A DNA stretch of 14,313 bases from Lachnospiraceae bacterium UBA7225 (GTDB lineage: Bacteria > Bacillota > Clostridia > Lachnospirales > Lachnospiraceae): contig DKTR01000039.1 of NCBI GenBank assembly GCA_002473385.1, forward strand, positions 1-14,313, read 5' to 3'. Position 1 is the first letter of the stretch. Each line of letters begins with the position of its first letter. Shown piece after piece: positions 1-6,809 of this stretch. Position numbers and translations under genes: made by a program. A model generated the notes under the pieces. The model ran no database searches and was not told the origin of the DNA. It saw only the letters and a program-made list of their open reading frames with translations.

Positions 1-23
1 AAGGAAAACAGGGAAAAAAATTG

Positions 24-39
24 TTATTATCTATAATAA
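24..39 (+). promoter_or_regulatory. Candidate promoter with overlapping dyad operator
   Basis: A perfect inverted repeat with 7-base arms (TTATTAT and ATAATAA) separated by CT covers a consensus -10 box, TATAAT, at 32-37. No good -35 hexamer lies at the expected distance, which would suit an activator-dependent promoter. It is the only promoter-like element I see before the FAD oxidoreductase gene and would give a leader of about 90 bases. The rest of 1-133 is A/G-rich with no gene visible. The dyad may simply be an AT-rich coincidence. Confidence 0.4.
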
Positions 40-133
40 ATCGAGGAAAAAGCAGAGAATATTGAACAGAGAGTCGAGAGAAACATCAAAAATGCTGGAT
101 AAATCTGCTAATAGTTTTGAATGAGGGAAAACC

Positions 134-2314
134 ATGAAAAAAATAAATGTAAAGGCATCTCTTATAGTGGTGGGCGGCGGACCTGCAGGAGTATGTGCAG
201 CGTTGTCAGCAGCAAGGCTTGGAGTAGATACGGTACTGGTTCACAATCGTCCGGTACTGGGTGGAAATTCCAGCAGTGAGATAAGGGTATGGACCCGGGG
301 AGCCACAGGGGCGGGAAACCTGTTTGGAGAAGAAATGGGTATCCTCGGTATTCTGAAAATGAGAAATTTGTATACAAATCCGCAATTTAACCCGGTATTT
401 TGGGATGAAGTTCTTTTAGATGCGGTGTTAGGGCAAAAAAATCTTATGGTACTGCTGAATACGAACATTGATCAGGCAGAATGCAGCGATGGAGTCATTC
501 AGCGGATATACGGGGTACAGCAGGGCAGCGAAATCAAATATACGCTGGAAGGTAGAATGTATATTGATGCCACCGGAGACGGACTGCTGGGAGCACAGAC
601 ACAGGTACCCTATCAGGTAGGAAATGAAGAATATTCTGGCGCGACGAAGGAGAAAACCAGGGAATTATTAAGCAGTTCCATACTCTATTATGTGAAAGAT
701 ACCGGAGAACCCGTCCCCTTTATTGCACCGGCCTATGCATATGATATGGAGTACATTGAATCTCTGGTAAACCAGGGCGGCAGAATCATCAGCGAAAAAC
801 AGACAGCCAGTGATTGCTGGTGGTTTGAATACGGCGGTCTTCGAAATACCATAACAGATTCCCAGGAAATCACAATTGAGCTGAAAAAATTAGTACTTGG
901 AATCTGGAATTATATTAAAAACAGCGGAAAATATCCGGACGCAAAAAATTGTACACTGGAATGGATCGGAAATATTCCGGGAAAAAGAGAATCCAGAAGG
1001 ATGATAACAGAGTATATGCTGCGGGGGGAAGATATCCTGGAAAACAGGCATTTTGAAGACGGAGCTTTTTATGGCGGCTGGTATATGGATTTTCATCCGG
1101 CTGGCGGATTAAACAGCAAGGAAAAAAACTGTACTCAGATACCGGTAAATATTTATACCATACCGCTGCGCTGTTTATATAATAAGAAAGTAAAGAATCT
1201 TTTGTTTGCAGGAAGATGTATCGGTACGGAACAGGAAGCATTTTCCTCATCCAGAATTATGAATACGTGCGCACTGTCAGGGCAGGCAGCGGCAACGCTG
1301 GCATGGAAGTGCCTGGCGGTGAATAAAGAACCGGCTACGCTGGAGAAACAAGAAAAAGAAGAGATTCTTCAGACACTTTTGAGGGAAGATATGTTTATTC
1401 CCGGAAAACGTCGCAGCTATGAACAAGATCTTGCATCAGAGGCCAGAATTACGGCAAGTTCCCAGTGGAGAGTGACGGAGGATGCGTCAGTGGAAAGCCT
1501 TCCGCTAAAAGACGATGTATTTCTTACGGTACCGGCATCGGATGGTCCGCCACTTATGGTAAGAATGAAAAATTGCAGCGAAAATGCTTTGATCAGATTA
1601 AATGCGGAATACTATTGCGCGGATCTGCCCAACCGGCTGAGACCTGGCAAAAAAGTGAAAGAAGAAATCTGGGAATTGGAGCCCGGAGAACAGTGGGTAA
1701 AGATAGAGCTTCCTGAAGAGGCTAAAAAGCAATATTGCACTATTTTCCTAAAAAATCATGATCTAGCGGAACTACGACTGAACAAAACAGAAAATCCGGG
1801 AATCCTGTGTGGTAAAAAGGATTCGCCTGAATATCTCCATCCCTGTATCAGATGGGCGGCGGAGGATATTTATTCACCGGCACAGGTAATAAACGGTTAT
1901 ACGAGACCGTATCAACATACGAATTTGTGGTGCTCCGCAGAAGAAAATAAACCCTGGATTTTACTAGAATGGGCAAAACCGGTTACATTTCGGGAATTGA
2001 GATTTTATCTTGAACCGGATCTGTCTCAGGAAATACCTTCCAGCTGCGGGCAGAGGTGGGATGAAAGCCACAAATTTGCGTTGCGGAGCACAATGCCGCC
2101 GCAACTAATAAGAGCGTTTTCTATCGATATTTTTGAAGATGGGCAGTGGAAAAAGCTCGCTGAAGTAAGTAACAACTGGCAGAGGATGATTGTTCTGGGG
2201 TTTGAGAAGGAAATTCTGGCGCAAAAGCTGAGAGTTACCGTAAATCAGACATGGGGTAATAACAGGGCACATCTGTACCAGATAAGTGTTTACAAAAATA
2301 AAATGAATGTATGA
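134..2314 (+). CDS. FAD-dependent oxidoreductase with C-terminal discoidin-like region
   Basis: Predicted cytoplasmic flavoenzyme of 726 aa in the FAD_oxidored family. A dinucleotide-binding GxGxxG (G14, G16, G19) follows the first beta strand. The family signatures IDATGDG (144-150), GKRESRR (283-289) and a second FAD-contact segment, LLFAGRCIG (356-364), are all present. From about residue 440 the chain departs from the flavin fold. Residues 590-726 read like an F5/8 type C (discoidin, galactose-binding) beta-sandwich, with a PWILLEW strand and a terminal LYQISVY strand. There is no signal peptide or membrane segment. The start is supported by AGGGA about 6 bases upstream. It is the first gene of the operon; the next gene's ribosome site begins immediately after its stop codon. 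Family members cluster with glycan genes, but their reactions are mostly unknown. Oxidation of a sugar or sugar derivative is inferred, not shown. Confidence 0.85.
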   Translation: MKKINVKASLIVVGGGPAGVCAALSAARLGVDTVLVHNRPVLGGNSSSEIRVWTRGATGAGNLFGEEMGILGILKMRNLYTNPQFNPVFWDEVLLDAVLGQKNLMVLLNTNIDQAECSDGVIQRIYGVQQGSEIKYTLEGRMYIDATGDGLLGAQTQVPYQVGNEEYSGATKEKTRELLSSSILYYVKDTGEPVPFIAPAYAYDMEYIESLVNQGGRIISEKQTASDCWWFEYGGLRNTITDSQEITIELKKLVLGIWNYIKNSGKYPDAKNCTLEWIGNIPGKRESRRMITEYMLRGEDILENRHFEDGAFYGGWYMDFHPAGGLNSKEKNCTQIPVNIYTIPLRCLYNKKVKNLLFAGRCIGTEQEAFSSSRIMNTCALSGQAAATLAWKCLAVNKEPATLEKQEKEEILQTLLREDMFIPGKRRSYEQDLASEARITASSQWRVTEDASVESLPLKDDVFLTVPASDGPPLMVRMKNCSENALIRLNAEYYCADLPNRLRPGKKVKEEIWELEPGEQWVKIELPEEAKKQYCTIFLKNHDLAELRLNKTENPGILCGKKDSPEYLHPCIRWAAEDIYSPAQVINGYTRPYQHTNLWCSAEENKPWILLEWAKPVTFRELRFYLEPDLSQEIPSSCGQRWDESHKFALRSTMPPQLIRAFSIDIFEDGQWKKLAEVSNNWQRMIVLGFEKEILAQKLRVTVNQTWGNNRAHLYQISVYKNKMNV

Positions 2315-2322
2315 AAAGGAGG
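2315..2322 (+). promoter_or_regulatory. Ribosome binding site that fixes the binding-protein start
   Basis: AAAGGAGG lies 9 bases before the ATG at 2332. An in-frame ATG at 2311 overlaps the upstream stop codon (ATGA) but has this site downstream of it. The 2332 start is therefore preferred, and it also gives a normal signal peptide. Confidence 0.8.
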
Positions 2323-2331
2323 AACAAAGTA

Positions 2332-3597
2332 ATGAAAAAGGAACGTATGGCAACACTGGGTCTTGGCGTGGTAATGATGGGAACAGCTCTGTTTGGAGGA
2401 GCAACCGTGCAGGCAGAAGAACAGACCAATATCGTCTGGGCAGGATGGTCAGGAGAAGAAGAGGCATCGAAACCGATTTTTGAAAGAATGATGAATGCTT
2501 ACCGTGAGCAGACCGGTGATGAAGTGACATGGGTAGGCTTTACCTGGGCAGATGCGGCACAGCAGCTTCTGATCCGCTGTCAGGGCGGTGAACAGCTTGA
2601 TATTTCCCAGGCAGACATTAGCATTTTCAATACACTGGTACAGGCAAATGTACTGGCCGACTGGAACGATATCGTAGGTGAGGACTTTATGAAAGACACT
2701 TTTGAAGAATCTTACCTGGAAGTAGGAAATATCGATGGCAAGCAGTATGGCATGCCCTGGACAATGGCCGCTATCACCATGGTTTATAATCCCGAAATCC
2801 TTTCCGCGGCAGGCTGGGATGAGCCGCCTGTAACATTGGATGAGTTCGAACAGTGTATGGCAGATATTAAGGCTTATGATTCTGAAATTATACCTTATGC
2901 CCTTAGCACAAAGGATGTAACCTGCGGTGCGGATTTCGTCCCGTGGGCATGGACCTTCGGCGGCGGTATCTGGGACGAGGACGGAAACACAATCATCAAT
3001 AATGAAGCCGGCGTAAAAGCGCTTGACTGGTACTGCGATATGCTGAACAAAGGCTATGTGACGATGGATGTGGGCAGAAGCGAAGCGCGCCAGATGTTCG
3101 CACAGGGAAAGGTTGCTTTTTATGATGATGCCGTTGTGGCAAAAAGCCAGGTGATCTCAAACGGCGTAGCGCCGGATGATGTAGTAAATGTATGTGCGGC
3201 CATGCTTCGTCCAGTGAAAAATGAAGGTGACAAGCCGCAGGCAGTACAGTGGGGCGGAATGCTGGTTGTATATAAAAACTCAGAGTATAAAGAGCAGGCA
3301 GCAGAGCTGGCAAAAGTTCTGAACAGCGATGAGATTGCACTGGATTACTTTATCAACGGCGGTATGCCTCCTGTAACAAAATCAGCGGCAAATACGGATA
3401 CTGTAAAAAATGACCCTTATATCAACAGTTTCATTGAATCAACCGCTACTGCAAGACTGGAAGAAACTGCAAGAATGACAAATGCAAACGAAATTAAGAC
3501 AATTTTAACAGAGGAGATTCAGTTCGCTCTGCTGGGACAGAAGACATCCCAGGAGGCTCTGGATGATGCAGCGGCAAGAATTGGCTCTGCAAATTAA
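2332..3597 (+). CDS. ABC sugar transporter solute-binding protein (MalE/UgpB type)
   Basis: Extracytoplasmic solute-binding protein of 421 aa, close to the usual length for family 1 (CUT1) sugar binders. Residues 1-28 form a signal peptide with basic KKER, a hydrophobic core and a type I site at VQA|EE. No lipobox cysteine is present, which is unusual for a Gram-positive binding protein. The mature part shows family features: IVWAGWSGEEE at the N-terminus, YGMPWTMAAITMVYNPEIL in the first half, and AVQWGGMLVVYKNSEYKEQAAELAKVLNS near the C-terminus. Two permease genes follow directly, so it is the specificity component of that importer. The ligand is probably an oligosaccharide or glycoside; nothing in the sequence names it. 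Confidence 0.9.
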   Translation: MKKERMATLGLGVVMMGTALFGGATVQAEEQTNIVWAGWSGEEEASKPIFERMMNAYREQTGDEVTWVGFTWADAAQQLLIRCQGGEQLDISQADISIFNTLVQANVLADWNDIVGEDFMKDTFEESYLEVGNIDGKQYGMPWTMAAITMVYNPEILSAAGWDEPPVTLDEFEQCMADIKAYDSEIIPYALSTKDVTCGADFVPWAWTFGGGIWDEDGNTIINNEAGVKALDWYCDMLNKGYVTMDVGRSEARQMFAQGKVAFYDDAVVAKSQVISNGVAPDDVVNVCAAMLRPVKNEGDKPQAVQWGGMLVVYKNSEYKEQAAELAKVLNSDEIALDYFINGGMPPVTKSAANTDTVKNDPYINSFIESTATARLEETARMTNANEIKTILTEEIQFALLGQKTSQEALDDAAARIGSAN

Positions 3598-3621
3598 ACG
3601 GACTTGACTGAACTGTTATGT

Positions 3622-3627
3622 GAGGTG
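3622..3627 (+). promoter_or_regulatory. Ribosome binding site that fixes the permease start
   Basis: GAGGTG lies 6 bases before the ATG at 3634. An in-frame TTG at 3604 lies upstream of this site and has no ribosome site of its own in the short gap after the preceding gene, so ATG 3634 is chosen. Confidence 0.7.
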
Positions 3628-3633
3628 TTCATT

Positions 3634-4515
3634 ATGGGAGAAAGACGAAAGGGATTGACAGATACCCAGGTCGGTATTCTGCTGATCATTCCGGGACTGG
3701 CTATATTCATTGCCGTAATACTGTTTCCGTTTGTAGATGCAATCAGAATGTCGTTTACTGATAAATCAATGCTGATGCCGGATTGGGATTATATTGGTCT
3801 CAATAATTACAGGGACGTATTTAATGATCCGTACTTTTTGAAAACAGTCGGCACCACTGCAGCTTTTGTACTTGCTTCGACAGCATTGCCCTTTATTTTG
3901 GGATTGATCTGGGCGCTGCTGCTGAATCAGGGCTTCAAAGGTTCGGAATTTCTCAGGGGTGTTACACTGGTAAACTGGATCATTCCGGGAACAGCAATCG
4001 GCTTTTTGTGGAGCTGGATATTTAACGGACAATATGGCGTTTTGAACGGGATCATAAAAATGCTGGGCGGAGAAGGAAACACAGCATGGCTGGGGCAAAC
4101 TTCAACAGCACTAATATGTGTGGTAATTGCCAGAACATGGCAAATGCTACCCTGGTATATGGCATTTTTACTGGGCGGACTGCAGGGTGTGGAGCTGGAT
4201 CAGATTGAGGCAGCCCGCATCGATGGAGCCGGGAACTGGAAGTGTTTTACAAAAATCGTAGTTCCTTCCATGAAAAATATTATTTATCTGATTCTTGCAA
4301 TGGGGCTTGTGGGTAATCTGCAGCACTTCGACCTTCCCTGGACCATGGTCCAGGGAGGGCCGGCAAGAGCTACTACCACCCTGTCGCTGGAAGTATATAA
4401 TACTGCTTTCAAAAACTGGGATATGGGAAAAGCTGCTACTATCGGAACTGTGTGGGCGCTGCTTCTGGCATGCTTCAGCATCGTATATTTAAAACAGGTA
4501 AAAGATTCAGACTGA
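3634..4515 (+). CDS. CUT1 sugar ABC transporter permease, MalF/UgpA type
   Basis: Integral membrane protein of 293 aa, the first of two permeases that form the channel of the importer whose binding protein lies just upstream. The N-terminus has a hydrophobic first helix (about 14-36), followed by further hydrophobic segments consistent with six helices. The EAA loop that docks the ATPase is clear: EAARIDGA beginning at E192, with the proline at 211. The helix-preceding motif FDLPWTMVQGGP (232-243) matches the family's FD...GGP element. The stop is 16 bases before the next start. No ATPase is encoded nearby. A 22-bp perfect palindrome lies inside the gene at 4335-4356. Confidence 0.92.
   Translation: MGERRKGLTDTQVGILLIIPGLAIFIAVILFPFVDAIRMSFTDKSMLMPDWDYIGLNNYRDVFNDPYFLKTVGTTAAFVLASTALPFILGLIWALLLNQGFKGSEFLRGVTLVNWIIPGTAIGFLWSWIFNGQYGVLNGIIKMLGGEGNTAWLGQTSTALICVVIARTWQMLPWYMAFLLGGLQGVELDQIEAARIDGAGNWKCFTKIVVPSMKNIIYLILAMGLVGNLQHFDLPWTMVQGGPARATTTLSLEVYNTAFKNWDMGKAATIGTVWALLLACFSIVYLKQVKDSD
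4335..4356. repeat. 22-bp perfect palindrome inside the permease gene
   Basis: The half-site TCCCTGGACCA is followed immediately by its exact reverse complement. It encodes the LPWTMVQG part of the conserved FD...GGP segment. In RNA it could fold into a stem of about 9 bp. No function is assigned. Confidence 0.7.
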
Positions 4516-4531
4516 GAAAGGAGAACATACA

Positions 4532-5362
4532 ATGTTTCAGAAAACAAAAGGGTTCCGGGCATTTTTCTGGGTATCCATTGTGTTGATTGGCATATTCGTA
4601 TTTTTTCCTCTGCTCTGGATGATCAATACGGCTTTGAAACCAACTTCCGATACTTTTTCTATGGCCTTCTTTACAGGACCAAAAACCATGGATAATTTTA
4701 TCCATATTGTGACAGATTCCAAGATTATGGGATATCTGAAAAACAGTCTTTTCGTATCCTTCTGTTCCAGTTTGATGGCCACTATAGTTTGTTCATTTGC
4801 CGGATACAGTTTTGCAAAATTCCGCTACCGGGGAAGAAAATTTGTGATGGGACTTTTCATGATGAGCCAGGCATTTCCGCAGGCCATACTGCTGTTATCC
4901 ATCTATGAGATCATGCGCAGACTCGGATTGTTGGGAAGCTACTGGTCATTGCTTATCAGCTACACGGTTTTCACCCTTCCGGTGGGAACCTGGACTCTAA
5001 AAAGCTATTTTGACCAGATACCGGATGCATTGATTGAAAGTGCCAAGATTGATGGTGCAGGCCATTTTCAAATTATGCGGAAAATAGTTTTCCCATTAGC
5101 GGTGCCGGGTATGATCACTATCGCCATTTATGGATTTGTATGGAGTTGGAACGATCTGCTGTATTCCATGACTCTGGTAACAGATAACGCGCGCCGTACA
5201 TTGGCAAGCGGACTGGTCATGACATTCCTGGGAATGGGATCTACTAACTGGGGGTATATGATGGCGGCGAGTGTTGTGGCAGCCATTCCGGTGACAATTA
5301 TTTTTATATTCCTACAGCGTTACTTTATTCAGGGACTTACGTCAGGAGCGGTGAAGGGATAA
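4532..5362 (+). CDS. CUT1 sugar ABC transporter permease, MalG/UgpE type
   Basis: Second membrane component of the left importer, 276 aa. The N-terminal helix spans about 10-33 and carries the family's PLLWMINTALKP ending. The EAA loop reads ESAKIDGA from E169 with the proline at 188, the MalG-type ATPase contact. The C-terminus ends in the typical FLQRYFIQGLTSGAVKG. AAAGGAG lies 8 bases before the ATG. The stop codon touches the ATG of the creatininase-family gene, so translation of the two is probably coupled. It is expected to pair with the upstream permease and a shared ATPase encoded elsewhere. Confidence 0.93.
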   Translation: MFQKTKGFRAFFWVSIVLIGIFVFFPLLWMINTALKPTSDTFSMAFFTGPKTMDNFIHIVTDSKIMGYLKNSLFVSFCSSLMATIVCSFAGYSFAKFRYRGRKFVMGLFMMSQAFPQAILLLSIYEIMRRLGLLGSYWSLLISYTVFTLPVGTWTLKSYFDQIPDALIESAKIDGAGHFQIMRKIVFPLAVPGMITIAIYGFVWSWNDLLYSMTLVTDNARRTLASGLVMTFLGMGSTNWGYMMAASVVAAIPVTIIFIFLQRYFIQGLTSGAVKG

Positions 5363-6160
5363 ATGAAAAAGATCAGATTTGAAGAAATGCTGCCAGATGA
5401 ATTGCTGAGACTGCAGAAAGAAAATAAACCGGTATATTTGCCGGTAGGCTCCATGGAATGGCACAGCCTGCATCTTGGAATGGGAGTTGATGCCATCCAT
5501 GCAGAAGGTGTAGCTGTAAAACTGGCGCAAAAGCTGGGAGGTGCCGTATTTCCTCCACTGTATATCGGGACAGAGACCATACGAACATCAGAGTCTTTAA
5601 AAAGGCTGGGTTTTCAGGGGAACGAAGCAATACGTGGAATGGATTTTCCGGATAATTCTCTGAAAAGCTGTTACTGGCCGCCGGAAATTTTTGAACTGAT
5701 CATTTCACAGCAGGTAGAAATGCTATTGGATATGGGTTTCCATAGAATCGTGATATTAAATGGACATGGTGCAGCGGTGCAGAAGGAAATTTTGCAGAAA
5801 ATATGCAGAACTTACAGCGAAGGAGAAAATAAGCTGCTTTCCATTATGGTTCTGCTCCCGGATTGCGGGGCGCCGCTGGGACATGCCGGGCTTGCGGAAA
5901 CCGCACTTACACAGGTTCTTCGTCCGGACGCTGTGAATCTTGGGATGCTTCCGAAAAAACCGGAACAGCTTTTTTACAAAAATTATGGAATTGCAGATGC
6001 GGGCGGTCATGAGACAGAGCATTTTGTTCACTATGATCCGAGAGATGCCACAGCAGGTCTGGGAAGAGAAATGATTCTGCATGAGACAGAAAAATGTGCG
6101 GGGTTTATCAGAGCAGCATTTGAAGTAAAGGATGGAAAAGGAAATGCAGACTTTGAATGA
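5363..6160 (+). CDS. Creatininase-family metal-dependent hydrolase
   Basis: Cytoplasmic protein of 265 aa, typical for the creatininase/creatinine amidohydrolase family. Family members use one or two divalent metals to hydrolyse cyclic amides, formamides or related bonds. The metal-binding elements are visible: GSMEWHSLHL with E32 and H34, D43, NGHG with H135, and GHAGLAETA with E179. Two spots differ from the common form: serine follows H34 where ExHGxHL usually has glycine, and NGHGAA replaces NGHGGN. The start directly abuts the upstream permease stop, with AAGGG in the end of that gene. The end overlaps the SGNH gene. Location in a sugar-uptake operon argues against creatinine as substrate; a lactone, cyclic amide or N-acyl sugar derivative is more likely, by inference only. 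Confidence 0.85.
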   Translation: MKKIRFEEMLPDELLRLQKENKPVYLPVGSMEWHSLHLGMGVDAIHAEGVAVKLAQKLGGAVFPPLYIGTETIRTSESLKRLGFQGNEAIRGMDFPDNSLKSCYWPPEIFELIISQQVEMLLDMGFHRIVILNGHGAAVQKEILQKICRTYSEGENKLLSIMVLLPDCGAPLGHAGLAETALTQVLRPDAVNLGMLPKKPEQLFYKNYGIADAGGHETEHFVHYDPRDATAGLGREMILHETEKCAGFIRAAFEVKDGKGNADFE

Positions 6161-6806
6161 GAAAGTAATCAATATTATGTGTTTTGGCGATTCTAACACT
6201 TATGGAGTGAATCCGAAGACAGGGGAACGCTATCCCAGAAAAAAGCGATGGACAGGTATTTTACAGGAATTATTAGGAAGCAGCTACTATGTCATTGAGG
6301 AGGGAATTGGAGGACGAACTACCGTCTGGGAAGATCCATTGGCGGACAACCGGTGCGGCATCAGAGCTCTTCCGATGCTGCTGGACAGCCATTCGCCCCT
6401 TGATCTGGTGATTATTATGCTGGGAGGAAACGACTGGAAGCATCGCTTCGGCGCACTGCCGGAGGATGGAGCAGCCGGTGTAGAAAAGCTGATTAAACTT
6501 ATACGCAGCCATATATACGGAAAAGGATGTGCGGTGCCGGAAATACTGATCGCAGCGCCGGCACCGAAAGACGAACATCTGGAGAAGAGCCCTTATACGG
6601 GATTCGGCATGGAGGCGGTGAAATATTCCAGAATGCTTCCAGTCCTTCTTGAGAAGATTGCCCGGCAGTATGGCTGTATGTATCTGGATGCCGGACAGAT
6701 TGTTTATCCGGATGAGGCGGATCAAGTACATTTAAACGAGGAATGCCACCGGAAATTGGCGGAGAAATTTGCAGAAATTCTGCGGGAGCATTTTCAGAGT
6801 CTTTAA
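6132..6806 (+). CDS. SGNH/GDSL hydrolase, arylesterase (MsAcT-like) type
   Basis: Serine esterase of 224 aa, probably cytoplasmic since no signal peptide is seen. All four SGNH blocks are present: CFGDSNTYG with nucleophile S21, the EEGIGGRTT block with G60, MLGGND with N100, and the DQVHL segment with D197 and H200. The order and wording (FGDS, RWTGIL, EEG..RTT, LDLVIIMLG.ND) resemble the Mycobacterium smegmatis arylesterase/acyltransferase MsAcT and related carbohydrate esterases. ATG 6132 overlaps the creatininase-family gene by 29 bases; ATG 6144, in frame, is an alternative, and neither has an ideally spaced ribosome site. It is likely to remove acetyl or other acyl groups from the imported compound. 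It ends 3 bp from the convergent regulator gene. Confidence 0.88.
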   Translation: MEKEMQTLNEKVINIMCFGDSNTYGVNPKTGERYPRKKRWTGILQELLGSSYYVIEEGIGGRTTVWEDPLADNRCGIRALPMLLDSHSPLDLVIIMLGGNDWKHRFGALPEDGAAGVEKLIKLIRSHIYGKGCAVPEILIAAPAPKDEHLEKSPYTGFGMEAVKYSRMLPVLLEKIARQYGCMYLDAGQIVYPDEADQVHLNEECHRKLAEKFAEILREHFQSL

Positions 6807-6809
6807 GGG

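Noticed and set aside
2105..2530. - strand reading frame of 141 codons across the junction of the oxidoreductase and binding-protein genes
   Set aside because: It is antisense to two supported genes and their ribosome site, and the sequence is low in recognisable features.
5363..6160. Assigning creatinine breakdown to the creatininase-family gene
   Set aside because: Family membership is clear, but the sugar-operon setting and altered motifs do not support creatinine as the substrate.
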